DNA from: Galeopsis tetrahit
Taxonomy: Eukaryota > Streptophyta > Magnoliopsida > Lamiales > Lamiaceae
Assembly: GCA_963675135.1 (NCBI GenBank)
Contig: OY776123.1
Location: forward strand, 2,916,501-2,980,500
Direction of reading: 5' to 3'
DNA length: 64,000 nt
Part shown: piece by piece, positions 36,570-47,125 of the stretch
How positions within the stretch are numbered: position 1 is the stretch's first letter
Layout of the letters: each line of letters begins with the position of its first letter
Notes under the pieces: generated by a model
What the model saw: only the letters and a program-made list of their open reading frames with translations
Databases searched by the model: none
What the model was told of the DNA's origin: nothing
Translations under genes and position numbers: made by a program

Positions 36570-36807
36570 GGTCTGCTATGAACTCGAGTGCATATTGTGC
36601 ACCCTAATCCATGTTGCACTTTTCAGTTTTACTGAATTACACTTTTTGGTAAATGGTTTGCACTTTTCAATTATTAAACTGTATAATAATATTTTTAGTC
36701 ATAGTGACTTACACTTTTTAGTAATATTGTGTTGTACTTTTCAGTTTAATAACATACACTTTTCTTTAGACTAGGGTGCACAATATGCACTCGAGTGCAT
36801 ACTAGAC
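36570..36807. mobile_element. MITE family D, copy 2 (best preserved)
   Basis: The left end (GTCTGCTATGAACTCGAGTG) and the right end (GCACTCGAGTGCATACTAGAC) are inverse. The interior closely matches 1471-1690, including AATTATTAAACTGTATAATA. The length is about 237 bp and there is no ORF. Confidence 0.8.
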
Positions 36808-39402
36808 TTTACCTTCTTAAAATATATAACTTGTGTTATTAAAAAGTAATACTAAGTGATCTCCCGTCAGCAATTAATTTCATACTTTTCTTTTCGAGAT
36901 ATTCCACAATAACTTTCACATCCGTAAAATAAAAAATTATTTATAAATTTCACTCTCACAATATCTTTAGTTTTACATAAATTTCATTAAAAAAATTTCA
37001 TATATACAAAAGTCAACTCATTTATTTACTTTATATATAAAAATTTATAAAATTATCCCTCAAAATTTTCACTAAATTCATTTTTCTTATTTTATGTGTG
37101 AATTTCACATATGAATGAAATTATGGGACCAAAATTAAGCGCATGACATAGACCATCTAAAGTAAAATATCAAAGTAGCATCATATGAAAAGAACAAACG
37201 CCCACCAAGTGAATATATAAAGTGAGAAAATATCTTGACTTTTTTTTCTTTAAAAAAGAAAAGAAAAAGAAACATTGTATCGTTGAAAATTAAGTAAATG
37301 TTTAGAGTTAATGTGATTGAGAACATAAAGAGAATATACATAATGAGATATAAAAGAGAGTAATTTATTTATAAAAAAAAAAAAAGATTGTTTAACTTTA
37401 ATTAATTGACACAAACATTTTTTTTAATTAACTTTCATTGAAACGAGACGAAACAGATAAATTATTCCATGAATAACATGGCAAAAAGATAAGAGTCCAT
37501 TCAAAATAGCTGTAACTGAACGGTGGCAAATCACTGTATCATGGGTGTGACACCTCAAAATATCTCCAATTCTGAAAACTCGAATCTGATCCTCCAGCAT
37601 GCAAATCGAAACAGTGGCCCTCACATGCTCTCAAGATTTAATATCATGCTTCAACCAACCCTATTTAAAAATATCGAGATATTAAATTTTTGTATATATA
37701 AATATCAATGGAATATCACTTTTGAAAAAATTTAAAAATTTAAAATTAATCTCTTTTAATATATAAATTTAACAAAATAAGTTGAATAAATTTTATATCT
37801 ATAATAATTTAGATAAAATATAATATAAAATGTTACTACCTAATATGATATTTTTTGAAATTTATGGATTTTTTTTTTAAAAATCAATATTTTTCGACAG
37901 TTATCAATATTATACTCGATATTATTATTGCATACTAATATTCATCTATATTTAATTTTTTTTTACGAATATCATTTTTTTCAATATCAATGTTGGTGAT
38001 CACAAAAATTAAGTATATCGAGGATATATAATATTCTCGAATAATTTACGAAGAACATTACCTAATAGTACTAGTACTGATACAACTTGTAGCTTTTGTG
38101 ACAACGTGTCGTAATATGTTAGACATTATAAAATGAACACATTTTTAAGAAAAAAATGTAATGAATGAAGTGTTGACGGATAATTTTGTAAACATATATA
38201 AATAAAGTAAAAAGAGTAGCTTAATGAATGTTAAAGTAATGACATTTTGCGTAAATATGTGAATTTTGTGAGGATAAATTTTATGAAGAAATTTTCAATT
38301 TAAGGATGGGTAAACAATTGTGAAATGAAAAAATAAATTAAATATGGAATAATGCAAACAATTTGTGTTGCGGGGGACCGGGGGAGTATTAAATTTGGAT
38401 GAACATATACAACCGACTTGGAGTGATAACTGCATTACCTTCGAAACGGTTACAACGGTATGTATTTGAAACTAGGAAATTGTTGATAGATCAGTTAATG
38501 GGCCCGCAAGCCCGCAAGACAAGACCTTAGTGGGCCGGATCTAATGGCCCCCAAGGTAAGCCCATTACATTCTTATAAATGGTGTGGTTGTAATGGGCCC
38601 CATGACTAGCCCATGAGATTGGCAAATATTTTTTTTTTGCACATAATCATGCTAAATTGTTCATATATGAAAGCGTGTATGCAAATAGTTAAGAACTTAA
38701 GATACACACATAATAATATTAGAGTGAGACCCACACATTAACTCTATCTCCCCCGAAATTTACAAGAAATTTATATTTACAATTTGTAATAGCACATCAC
38801 TTCTGAAGCAGTATATGTATCTACCCCGAAATTTACAAAAAATTTATATTTACAAAAATTGTTCAGTAAGATAATACATAACATTTTTTCTCACACCGTA
38901 ATCAACACATTTAAAGTTCAACAAAACAATATCCAACTGGGTAGCATGAAGAGAATCATCACGCTCATAACAGGATGAAAAGTCGCTATTCTGCTGACGA
39001 TTTTCGCCGCGTATGTACTATGTACAATGTACAATACTCGTGTTTTTTTTAATTACATTATAAACCCTTCCTTTTTTCCTCCCCACAACTCGAACTCGAC
39101 ATCTAATATTTAGGTAGTGGTACTCTAACCACTTGAGCTATCACACTTTGTCAACACTCTGTGTTAAAAACTTATAATACACCAAAATATAAAAAACACT
39201 ACAAAAAATTGAATCAAAAAAAGGGCTGACAAAGCTTTTCGATTGCACGATATATGATTTCATGATCTCCTCTAAGAAGTTAAGGTTCATGACTCGAAGA
39301 AGAGTATCACACAATATTGATGTGAGAGAACCACTGCAAAACACCCATGCACTATCTGGAACATTTATTAAATATCAGAGACGTTCAATGACGTGGCATA
39401 AT
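36808..39402. other. Intergenic DNA with decayed MITEs
   Basis: No gene is seen. Segments at 36850-37120 and 38110-38390 read like worn copies of the Stowaway-like MITE in opposite orientations (CACAATAACTTTCACATCCG on one side, a GGGGGACCGGGGGAGTA tip on the other). At 38490-38615 there is a GGGCCC-rich patch of unknown origin. At 38755-38875 an ACCCCGAAATTTACAA phrase is duplicated. Confidence 0.5.
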
Positions 39403-39725
39403 TGTTAGTAATTAATATACAAGAATTAATTCTCCACCTCTCTACAAGTTCAGACTTTTAGATGAGATGAAATTCTTTCATGATATCAGAGCAAACCGGG
39501 CAAAACGACCTGGGAGCAAACCGGGCAAAACGACCTGGGTTCGATTCCTGTTGAAAGCACTCCACCCAATTTAAATTGTCCACTCGATGGGCCTACTCCC
39601 CAAAAATTGGTAAGAGGTGTTAATCCGGCCCACGAGTGAGGGAGAGTGTTAAAAATTAATATACAAGAATTAATTTTCCACCTCTCTACAAGTTCCGACT
39701 TTTAGATGAGACATAATTCTTTCCA
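39403..39725. mobile_element. Miniature LTR retrotransposon (TRIM), copy 1
   Basis: Two direct repeats of about 78 bp lie at 39403-39480 and 39647-39725, each starting TGTTA and ending CTTTC(C)A. Directly after the first is TGATATCAGAGC, a one-base variant of the initiator-Met tRNA primer-binding site TGGTATCAGAGC. Before the second is a purine tract, GAGTGAGGGAGAG. The interior is under 170 bp and non-coding and has a 24-bp tandem duplication (GAGCAAACCGGGCAAAACGA). TAAT flanks both sides as a probable target duplication. Confidence 0.85.
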
Positions 39726-39982
39726 TAATTCGATAACAAATCCCAGAGAATGTAATTACTATTCTATTACTCAAGAAGAAAAGTGTAGCAACCCCTTTCA
39801 TTTTTTAAAGATTAAGTTCACTCTTATGATAATGATAGTATACTTTCTCGCGACTTTCCATAATTCGATAACAAATCCTAGAGAATGTAATTACTATTCT
39901 ATTACTCAAGAAGAAAGGTGTATAAGCAATCCCTTTCATTTTTTAAAGATTAAGTTCACTCTTATAATAGTATACTTTCTCA
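39721..39982. repeat. 135-bp tandem duplication at a TRIM edge
   Basis: Two direct copies (starting TTCCATAATTCGATAACAAA) differ by a few bases and small indels. The unit includes the last bases of the right LTR of the adjacent TRIM, so the duplication is probably younger than that insertion. Confidence 0.8.
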
Positions 39983-41143
39983 CTACGATTAACTATTCAT
40001 CGTTGAGTGTTGAAGGACCGTCGTCGGAACCCATTCCAGTCCGAATTTGTTGCAGATCTTTAGTTCCAACATCTGACATTCGTGCTCATCACCACCGAAT
40101 GATTTCGTGAAGGATTAATTAGATATTTTATTCATATCTCAATTCACATGTGAGGACAATGTTTCATCATACTCATTAGAAAACAAATATTTAAAATAAA
40201 TAATAAAAGATGGCTTCAACGAACAGCTGCACGGTGACCATGTGTGGGTCCCTGCAAGTCTTAAAATTGGAATTGCTGACAAATGCAAACATTATCAACA
40301 AATGTGTGTTGAGAAAATTGGTTAAAAATTGAAATTTTATAACAATAATATCGAATAGAATGCATATTAAGATAATTGAGAAATATAAAATTGACAAGAG
40401 AATTAGATGATTAAAAGAACTCTCATCCCTCCTCTATATAAGAGATAATCGAATAACAGTTTTTCAGAGAAAATTACAATTAATAAAATAAAAGTTACAA
40501 TAATCAACAAACATAACTACTCGAAGTCTCGAACTAATACTCTTTAAAGTAAAAGTGTAGGATACTCGTTTTTTACTAGAGTTATTCTATCCTCGGAGTA
40601 GATGACCGTTGTGCATTTAGCCCTTGAATAGTTGAATGTCTCATAAATGGAGTTTCAGGGGGTAAGAAGAGAGGGTGGGTTGAAAAGATAAGAAGTCTCC
40701 CCACAACTTGGACATATCGACATTCCAGCATGCATCAGTAGGACCACTATTTTAATTTCAGGTTCAATATTTATTTATTGTATTTTTACGAGTAGGCCAC
40801 GAAAATCAATTAGGCGTGCCAATATTGTCTCCTTTTTCATTATTTTTAATTTTAGCCCTAATATAATTAATTTTACCCTTTTCTATAAATTCAGCTTTGG
40901 AAAATACTTGTGTGAAATATTTTACATATAAAACGTATTTAATTAAGGTATAAAAAATTCACGAATCATAAGTGTGGATACGAACTGACCAGAAAATTCA
41001 TTTGCAACCGGTTTACTACATTACTACAATATTGTTACTACAAGGTCAAAAGTTTACTACTATATGTATAAAAATATTATGATAAATTCACCCAAAAAAA
41101 TAAGTGTCGAGAATATTTTTGGACATGTAGACTTTAATAATAC
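39983..41143. other. Intergenic DNA
   Basis: No gene or clear element is seen. The DNA is AT-rich with scattered short ORFs of no recognisable content. Confidence 0.4.
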
Positions 41144-41846
41144 TAGAGCTGTCAAAATGGGCTGACCCCATTGGGCCGGCTCGCCCCCGCCTATTAATAT
41201 AATCGGTTGGACTAAGTATTTAAAAACCCGTTTAGGAGTGTGACCGTAAGGTCTAGATCGTATGGGTCGCGGGTTTTAGCGGGTTGGCCCGTGGGCTTTT
41301 TTATATGTAGATAAGGATTGTGCACGAGACAACTTTGTTGAATGGGGGATCTTTATCTAATGTTGTTGAAAATTGTGAGGATGAACGAGAAGGAAATGAA
41401 GAGAACTTTGATGATGATATGGAAGATGGTTTTTAATTTACAAAGTTTTTGTGTATTTGAACTTAAATTACTATTTTGATATCTTATGTTTTATGTTGAT
41501 AAATTTTTGACGCTATTTCATAACTTTGTGTTTACGTTGATGAACTTTGTATGTTTTATTTATTTGGACTATTTTATAGAAATTATTGTTTTAATTTTAA
41601 GTTTATGTAAACTTTGTTTTTTATTATTTGTTTATTTAGTGTTTAAAATATAAAAATAATACATGTAAAAAAATAAATATTTAATGAAAAAGCCCGTGGG
41701 CTAACCCGTCACCCGCCATGTGTTGGGTTGGGTTGACTATTTTCCAACCCGTCCCCGCCGTGGACCGGCCCGTCAAAATCCGCAAAATGACGGGTTGATG
41801 TGGGTTTTGGACCGGCCCGCACCGTAAGCCCGTTCTGACAGGTCTA
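41144..41846. mobile_element. hAT-type element, internally deleted
   Basis: The ends TAGAGCTGTCAAAATGGGCT and the inverse of the right end, TAGACCTGTCAGAACGGGCT, are typical of plant hAT elements. Subterminal CCCGCC/GGGTTG/GGCCCG motifs are dense on both sides. The flanks AATAATAC (41136-41143) and AATAATAT (41847-41854) form an 8-bp target duplication with one mismatch. The AT-rich middle may be a scrap of a transposase 3' end. No full transposase is present. Confidence 0.82.
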
Positions 41847-41960
41847 AATAATATACTTTTGACCTTGTAGTGACAAAATTTTGGTCTTGTAGTAACATAA
41901 TTTTAATCAAGATTGACCCCGTTTGATCCACGGATTTTGACTTAAATTTACCTTAACGGA

Positions 41961-42602
41961 TTAATATTGCATACAAGTTTTTGTGTTAGACTTTTAGATT
42001 AGACATAATTCTTTCATGATATGAGAATTTAAAGTCTCACGTCCACAAATTCTGAATAATAATCCCATGAGTGATATAAATTAATATATAAAAATTAATT
42101 ATTCATTCCTTTTCAAACTTTTAGGCTGTGTTTGGTTTGGGATTGGCCCATCCGAATTTGGATCGGCCATCCCCATCCCATCTCTCTCCATCTAAATACC
42201 CATTCACCCCTATAATACACTTATATACCTATTTTTATACAATCACATCACCATTTTTTTTTATATTAATTACTCACTCTCTCTCCTACTTTTCTTCTAC
42301 ACATTTATATTCTCTCTCCTACTTTTCTTCCGCACATTTATTTTCTCTCCTATTTTTCTTCCTTACACTAATTACTTCACTAACTAACAATAATAAAATA
42401 ATATAACATCACTATTGATTTGACATAAAGTTCTCCATCCACATCTATTTTTCAATCACTATTCAAACACAATTTTTATTCAATTACTATTCATGGATTA
42501 CCCCATCCATATTTTTTCCAATTCCAATCTCCATCCCTATTCTCATCCCATCCACCACAAACCCTAACCAAACAACGCCTTAGATTAGACGAAATTTTTT
42601 CA
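41961..42602. mobile_element. TRIM copy 2, split by a Tourist MITE
   Basis: The left LTR (about 41961-42015, ending AGACATAATTCTTTCA) is followed by TGATATGAGA, a worn primer-binding site. The right LTR begins near 42072 (GTGATATAAATTAATATATA), is interrupted by the MITE at 42124-42579, and ends AGACGAAATTTTTTCA at 42602. Without the MITE the LTR reads through CAAACTTTTAGATTAGACG, matching TRIM copy 1. Confidence 0.75.
42124..42579. mobile_element. Tourist-like (PIF/Harbinger) MITE, copy 1
   Basis: The 456-bp element has the left end GGCTGTGTTTGGTTTGGGAT and the inverted right end around AACCAAACAACGCC. It is flanked by TTA at 42121-42123 and 42580-42582, the target typical of PIF/Harbinger-driven Tourist MITEs. 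The interior contains TTTTCTTC and CTCTCTCC runs shared with the copy at 54069-54471 in reverse orientation. Confidence 0.88.
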
Positions 42603-42982
42603 TAGCAAATAATAATTACTAGCAATCAATTCTATCACACTTCCCTCTCTTCTTTTCCATGCATGCTCATGTTTAGTGTGTGTATAATTAATGTACATTT
42701 TATTTCTATTTTTATCTGTCATTTTCTTCCATTTCTAGGCACCCATCAAATACTTATCACGCCGAAGCAGTGATAAAGCAGTTCACACTTTAATCATGAA
42801 ACCCACCACCCCCATTATATATAATCATTCATGCACCAATTATTATATATAATTGTAAATCAGTGGTTCGTTACTAATTTGAATTTGATTACCTTCATGT
42901 TAATTCTCTCTGCTCATTTGCTGACATTTTTCTAAATGCATATTATATTATATTGTTAGTCAGAGAAATCTACCAATCAAAA

Positions 42983-43013
<31 letters not shown>

Positions 43014-43888
43014 TAGTATAGTGGTAATATTTTATTTTCCACTTATGACATTTTCAATATGCAACACTAGCCTTATATGTATACGTACATAGATAATTAA
43101 TTATATCATTTCGTACATTTGACAAAAATGTCAAAGATGTGGGACATTAAATATGTTATTTGGAATAGTTAAGTATAAATTTTTTTATTTAGATGTTTTA
43201 AGTTCTATGTCAGGCATGTTGGGGATATAATTATACATTTGACATCGTAGACTTGTATTGATTATTTTTTTACATGACACTTCATTTATATTATGGAACA
43301 CAAAATTTAATGTCGAAAGTGACATTGTAGAAAAATACTCACTTTTAGTAAAATATTATGTCATTTTTTCTATTATTAAAAATATTTAGCTTAAACAACA
43401 GAAGAACGGCAACGAGTCTTTGAGTGATAGTGGCCGACGAAATCTGAAGAGGTCGAAATACAATGCACTTCTCAAGGGAGAGATCGGACGTGAAAAAAAC
43501 GATGAAGAACATAAAAATCAATTTGTGGACATAGATGGAAGGGGAGATTCTGATCACTCTAAATTCATCTATTTCAACTTGGTGTTGTGATCCATTCAGT
43601 ACTTGTATGATTGATTATACATAAAGGTGTGAAACGGAGCCATGAAATTTAAACTATGTAAAACAAAAAATGTGATATTACGATTGAGTACCACTTGTAC
43701 TCGCTAGTAATATATTTCTACAATTTGAAACAACATAGCAGGTGTCAAATATATATGTATAAGTTAAACTAAAATTACATTATGAAGACAATGATCACAT
43801 ACTACATATTTAAAGTTAATCAAGCAAAAAGATAAATTAGCATGCGCGACAAACTAAAATTGTTTTTCTCCAAAAAAAAAAAAAAAAA
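42603..43888. other. Intergenic DNA 3' of the DUF1645-like gene
   Basis: No gene is seen. It contains an (AT)n microsatellite and, next to the gene at 43889, its likely 3' UTR with an A-run of about 18 at 43872-43889. Confidence 0.45.
42990..43015. repeat. (AT)n microsatellite
   Basis: About 13 AT dinucleotides follow an A-run. Confidence 0.9.
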
Positions 43889-44827
43889 CTAGGATTCATC
43901 GGCTGTTACTTCGACAGAAAGCTGTTTTAACCATTCAAATGTTCTGTGATGCGACGTATGTTTTTTCGTAATCTTCTGCGGTTTAATCTCCTCAACATTC
44001 TCTCCTGTTGGATGAACGTCATTCTCACTCGCGCTTCTCTTGATAACCACGACTTTAGAAGTAACTGCATCAACCGCATCCAACGAACAGTTACAACCGC
44101 CTAACAAACCCCTCGCTTTCTTCTTCGGTTTACTACTACTAACCGAACTGCCATTGCTACTGGTGCTGTTACGGCTCCCAAAGTTGTTACAGTTACGCGT
44201 TTTGAGATCGTGAAATGCGATTTCCGGCGGCGTCGTCACCAGTCCCAGCCGTAGGATATTCCACACCGACGACGATTTTCTCACGGAATTTCTACTTCCG
44301 TTTGTTGTGGTTGTTCGGTGCGTGTGGTTTGAGAAACTGAGTCTCGGCGACGGACTCGGGTGGGAATGGAATTGGTTACGCGGCGGTAATCTGGATCTGG
44401 AATTGTACCGGACGGCGGTGGCGGTGGCGGAGGAGCTGCCGCTTCCGCTGCTGCTGATACTGCTACTCCGGCTGGAAATTAACCGACCAGAGTAAAAATG
44501 GTCCATGGATTCGGATCTGGAAACGGATCGACTAATTGAATGGCGCAGGGGCAGAATTTGGCCTTGGAAAAAGAGTTCATCAGCGGCGCACATTTCCGAT
44601 TGTGTGGAGAGAGAGCAGAAATCGAAATCGTCGTGAATTAGAGCTTCTTCGATGATTTCTTCTCCCTGCTCTGTGTTTTTTACTTGGTGATGATGAATAA
44701 GAGGGAGATCGCTTAACGAGAGGGCTTCATCATCATCGTAATCATCTTCCTCTTCTTCAATTTGTTGTAATTCAACAGAATTTTCAGCGAAATTGGGGAT
44801 TTGGCATCTTTGATCTTCTATCTCCAT
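43889..44827 (-). CDS. Uncharacterised DUF1645-like plant protein
   Basis: A single exon encodes 312 aa. The N-terminus is acidic (EEEEDDYDDDE at about 24-34). The most family-like stretch is DDFDFCSLSTQSEMCAADEL at 66-85 with FFQGQILPLR after it. This resembles the FDF...ADELF.NGQI.PL core of DUF1645 plant proteins of unknown role. A serine-rich middle (SISRSVSRSESM, SSRSSSISSSGSGSSS) suggests heavy phosphorylation and disorder. The motif SSSVWNILRLGL at 186-197 and basic KPKKKARG near 235 may act in nuclear targeting, which is inference. There is no signal peptide and no membrane segment. The start is the first ATG after a well-placed TATA box. The assignment to DUF1645 is by eye only. Codon use and length support a real gene. 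Confidence 0.8.
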   Translation of the reverse strand: MEIEDQRCQIPNFAENSVELQQIEEEEDDYDDDEALSLSDLPLIHHHQVKNTEQGEEIIEEALIHDDFDFCSLSTQSEMCAADELFFQGQILPLRHSISRSVSRSESMDHFYSGRLISSRSSSISSSGSGSSSATATAVRYNSRSRLPPRNQFHSHPSPSPRLSFSNHTHRTTTTNGSRNSVRKSSSVWNILRLGLVTTPPEIAFHDLKTRNCNNFGSRNSTSSNGSSVSSSKPKKKARGLLGGCNCSLDAVDAVTSKVVVIKRSASENDVHPTGENVEEIKPQKITKKHTSHHRTFEWLKQLSVEVTADES

Positions 44828-44902
44828 TGTTGATTATATAATGATAATATTTGTGGAGTGTTCAAATTTAGTAATGAGGTGCAGGGAGGGAGAAGAGTGG
44901 GG

Positions 44903-44909
44903 TTTTATA
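44903..44909 (-). promoter_or_regulatory. TATA box of the DUF1645-like gene
   Basis: TATAAAA on the - strand lies 76 bp upstream of the start codon at 44827, the right spacing for a short leader. A GA-rich tract (GAGAGAGAGA) lies a further 80-95 bp upstream. Confidence 0.65.
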
Positions 44910-46979
44910 CGCGAAGTGGAAAGGAATTGGGATGAAAGTAAAAGTAGAGAGAGAAAGAGACAAGTGGAAGATTTGTGATGAAAAAGTAGAGAGAGAGAGA
45001 AGAAGAAATGAGTGCAGGTGCAGGCGACACAAATATTTTGTTGGTTTGGAGTGAAGAGAAGGGAGGTATATTGGATACCTATGCGGCTGACCCTGACCGG
45101 CCCCTCATTAACCTCAGCGTGACATTCTTTAAATCATTATTTCTCACTTTTACTCGTTCGGGTGACCTACACGGTTTGATCGATACATTTTATAAAAAAA
45201 TACTCTCTTAGATCCGTTGAAAGCTTCTCGTGAACTATGTGTACGAAGGTTTAGTTTTCATTGAGACTAACGAAAAATAAAAGACGATTAGCTTATACTG
45301 CGACAAAGGGAGTATAATTTAGGGTAAAAACTTGTGTGAGACCGTCTCACGGAAGATCCTCTCTTTTAATCCATATTTCAAAATTTTGGGTAGGATAATC
45401 CTTTTTTTTTTTCAAATTTTTTGTTTGTAAAAAAGTGATAGTGTTTAATTAAATTGTGATAATGTTTTTAATCACTTTTTACTCAAATAATATCACTTTT
45501 TACATGAGGGTCACATTCCGTGAGACAGTGTCACTCAAGATTAGCCCATATTTTAAATTTTTGGATAGGATAGTCCATTTTTTTTTCAAATTTTTTGTTT
45601 GTAAAAAAAGTGATTGTGTTAATTAAAAAGTGATAATCACTTTTTACTTAAAATATTATCATTTTACATGAGGGTCAAGGGATAATTTAGTGATTGAGAA
45701 TGAAAGATAAATGAGAGGTACGTGAGACGTAAGATGTAAAATGTATGTAAAAAAATGTGCAAGTAATAACGGATTAACTGTAATAATTTTCAATTATTTG
45801 GTTGAGTAAATTGGAAGACAGGCAAAGGACTACCATAATTATTGAAGAAACATCATTTTTGTTTCGATTGCAAATTTAATCAAACAAATATTTGTAACTA
45901 ATGATGAGATGTTTAACGAAGAGTTGGAGTGGGACAAATTAAATTAAATACTAGTATTTAATAATCACGTATCTATTTATTGACTCGATTGCAATTGTGA
46001 GGCGGCTTTTAGTACTAGTTGTAGTTTCTGAAATTCTTTATTCAAAATTTGAACAGATTTTTTAAATTATACAGTAGTATGTACAATTGGTAGTGGCACA
46101 CACTGTGAAAGAAAACAGCTTTTATATTATGTGTTTGTGGGGTTAAAGCTTGCAGATTGTCAAACAGAATGTTGTAGACATTCAATTGTCTTTAGGACAC
46201 AAATGGTGATGTAACGTGACACGTAGCACGTAACTTGAGTGGTTAAATTTGAATATATTTCTTTAATTTTTATTTTTTAATGATTTTAATATTTAGCATG
46301 CGCACAAATCAAGAAACAACATGCGAATGAACAAAAATAATTAATTTAGCATAATTGTTCGGATTGTAATTACAAGAAATGATATAATTGTCCAAATATA
46401 TTTTAATAATTAATGTACGTATATTGAGGTACATATAATAAAATTTTGAGGGTGTGCTTAGCCATTATTATTTTTATTTTATTTTAAGAAAAGAAATTGT
46501 GATGAAATGTGATATAGGATTTGCCTCTTTGATAGGGAAAGAATAATAGGAATAAATGATTACCTGCATGATTCTTGCAAGCAACTTAATATTCAAAGTA
46601 AAAAAAAAAAAAAAAGTAGTAATAGATGAGTTAATAGAGATAATTAAAAGGAATATGATAGCTTCAAGTTTCAACTGCATAACCTTTATTTTATCATTTA
46701 TGATTTATGTATGTATATTGTATAGCATGGTGTGGTTTTATAACCTTTACAAGAAATAACACAATAGTTTGATTACAAGAAATATATATATTAATTCTTT
46801 AATTTTTCGGCATGTATATTGTACATCCCGATGATCAATTTCATCGTCCACTTGCGGTAACACCGTTTTAAATCAGATCTTTGAGTTTTGTATGGACTTG
46901 ATCTCTTAAAAATTGTTTACACTATAGTCATTTCGAACATGAGATCTAAAACACTCTTAAATCTCAAACCTACACAACT
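44910..46979. other. Intergenic DNA between DUF1645-like gene and LINE
   Basis: The region holds the promoter side of the 44827 gene, the GAGACGGTCTC foldback element and AT-rich filler. An A-run of about 17 lies at 46600-46616. No gene is seen. Confidence 0.45.
45330..45540. mobile_element. Foldback element with GTGAGACCGTCTCAC end
   Basis: The left tip GTGTGAGACCGTCTCACGG is itself palindromic and is answered on the right by CCGTGAGACAGTGTCAC. Part of the interior (TTTTTTGTTTGTAAAAAAGTGAT) and flanking text is repeated at about 45541-45680, so the locus is partly duplicated in tandem. This tip is common in plant genomes. Confidence 0.6.
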
Positions 46980-46997
46980 GGACCAACACCTTGAATT
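46980..46997. repeat. Target-site duplication of the LINE, 3' side
   Basis: GGACCAACACCTTGAATT is identical to 53430-53447 at the other end of the element. The last one or two T bases may belong to the tail. Confidence 0.93.
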
Positions 46998-47125
46998 TTT
47001 TTTTTTTTTTTTTTTGATCGGTAAAAAGTGTTTTTATTCATAGTGGGTACAAGAGATACCCGAAAATCAGTATACAAGTGTTTTCAACTAGAGAAAATAG
47101 TAAAGTCTTATGCTACATGTGAAAC

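Noticed and set aside
39520..39550. GGTTCGATTCC motif resembling a tRNA or SINE B box
   Set aside because: No cloverleaf can be drawn around it, and it lies inside a TRIM with paired LTRs and a primer-binding site, so it is retrotransposon interior.
43345..43557. 70-aa - strand ORF 3' of the DUF1645-like gene
   Set aside because: It shows no recognisable motif, AT-rich composition and no support from neighbours.
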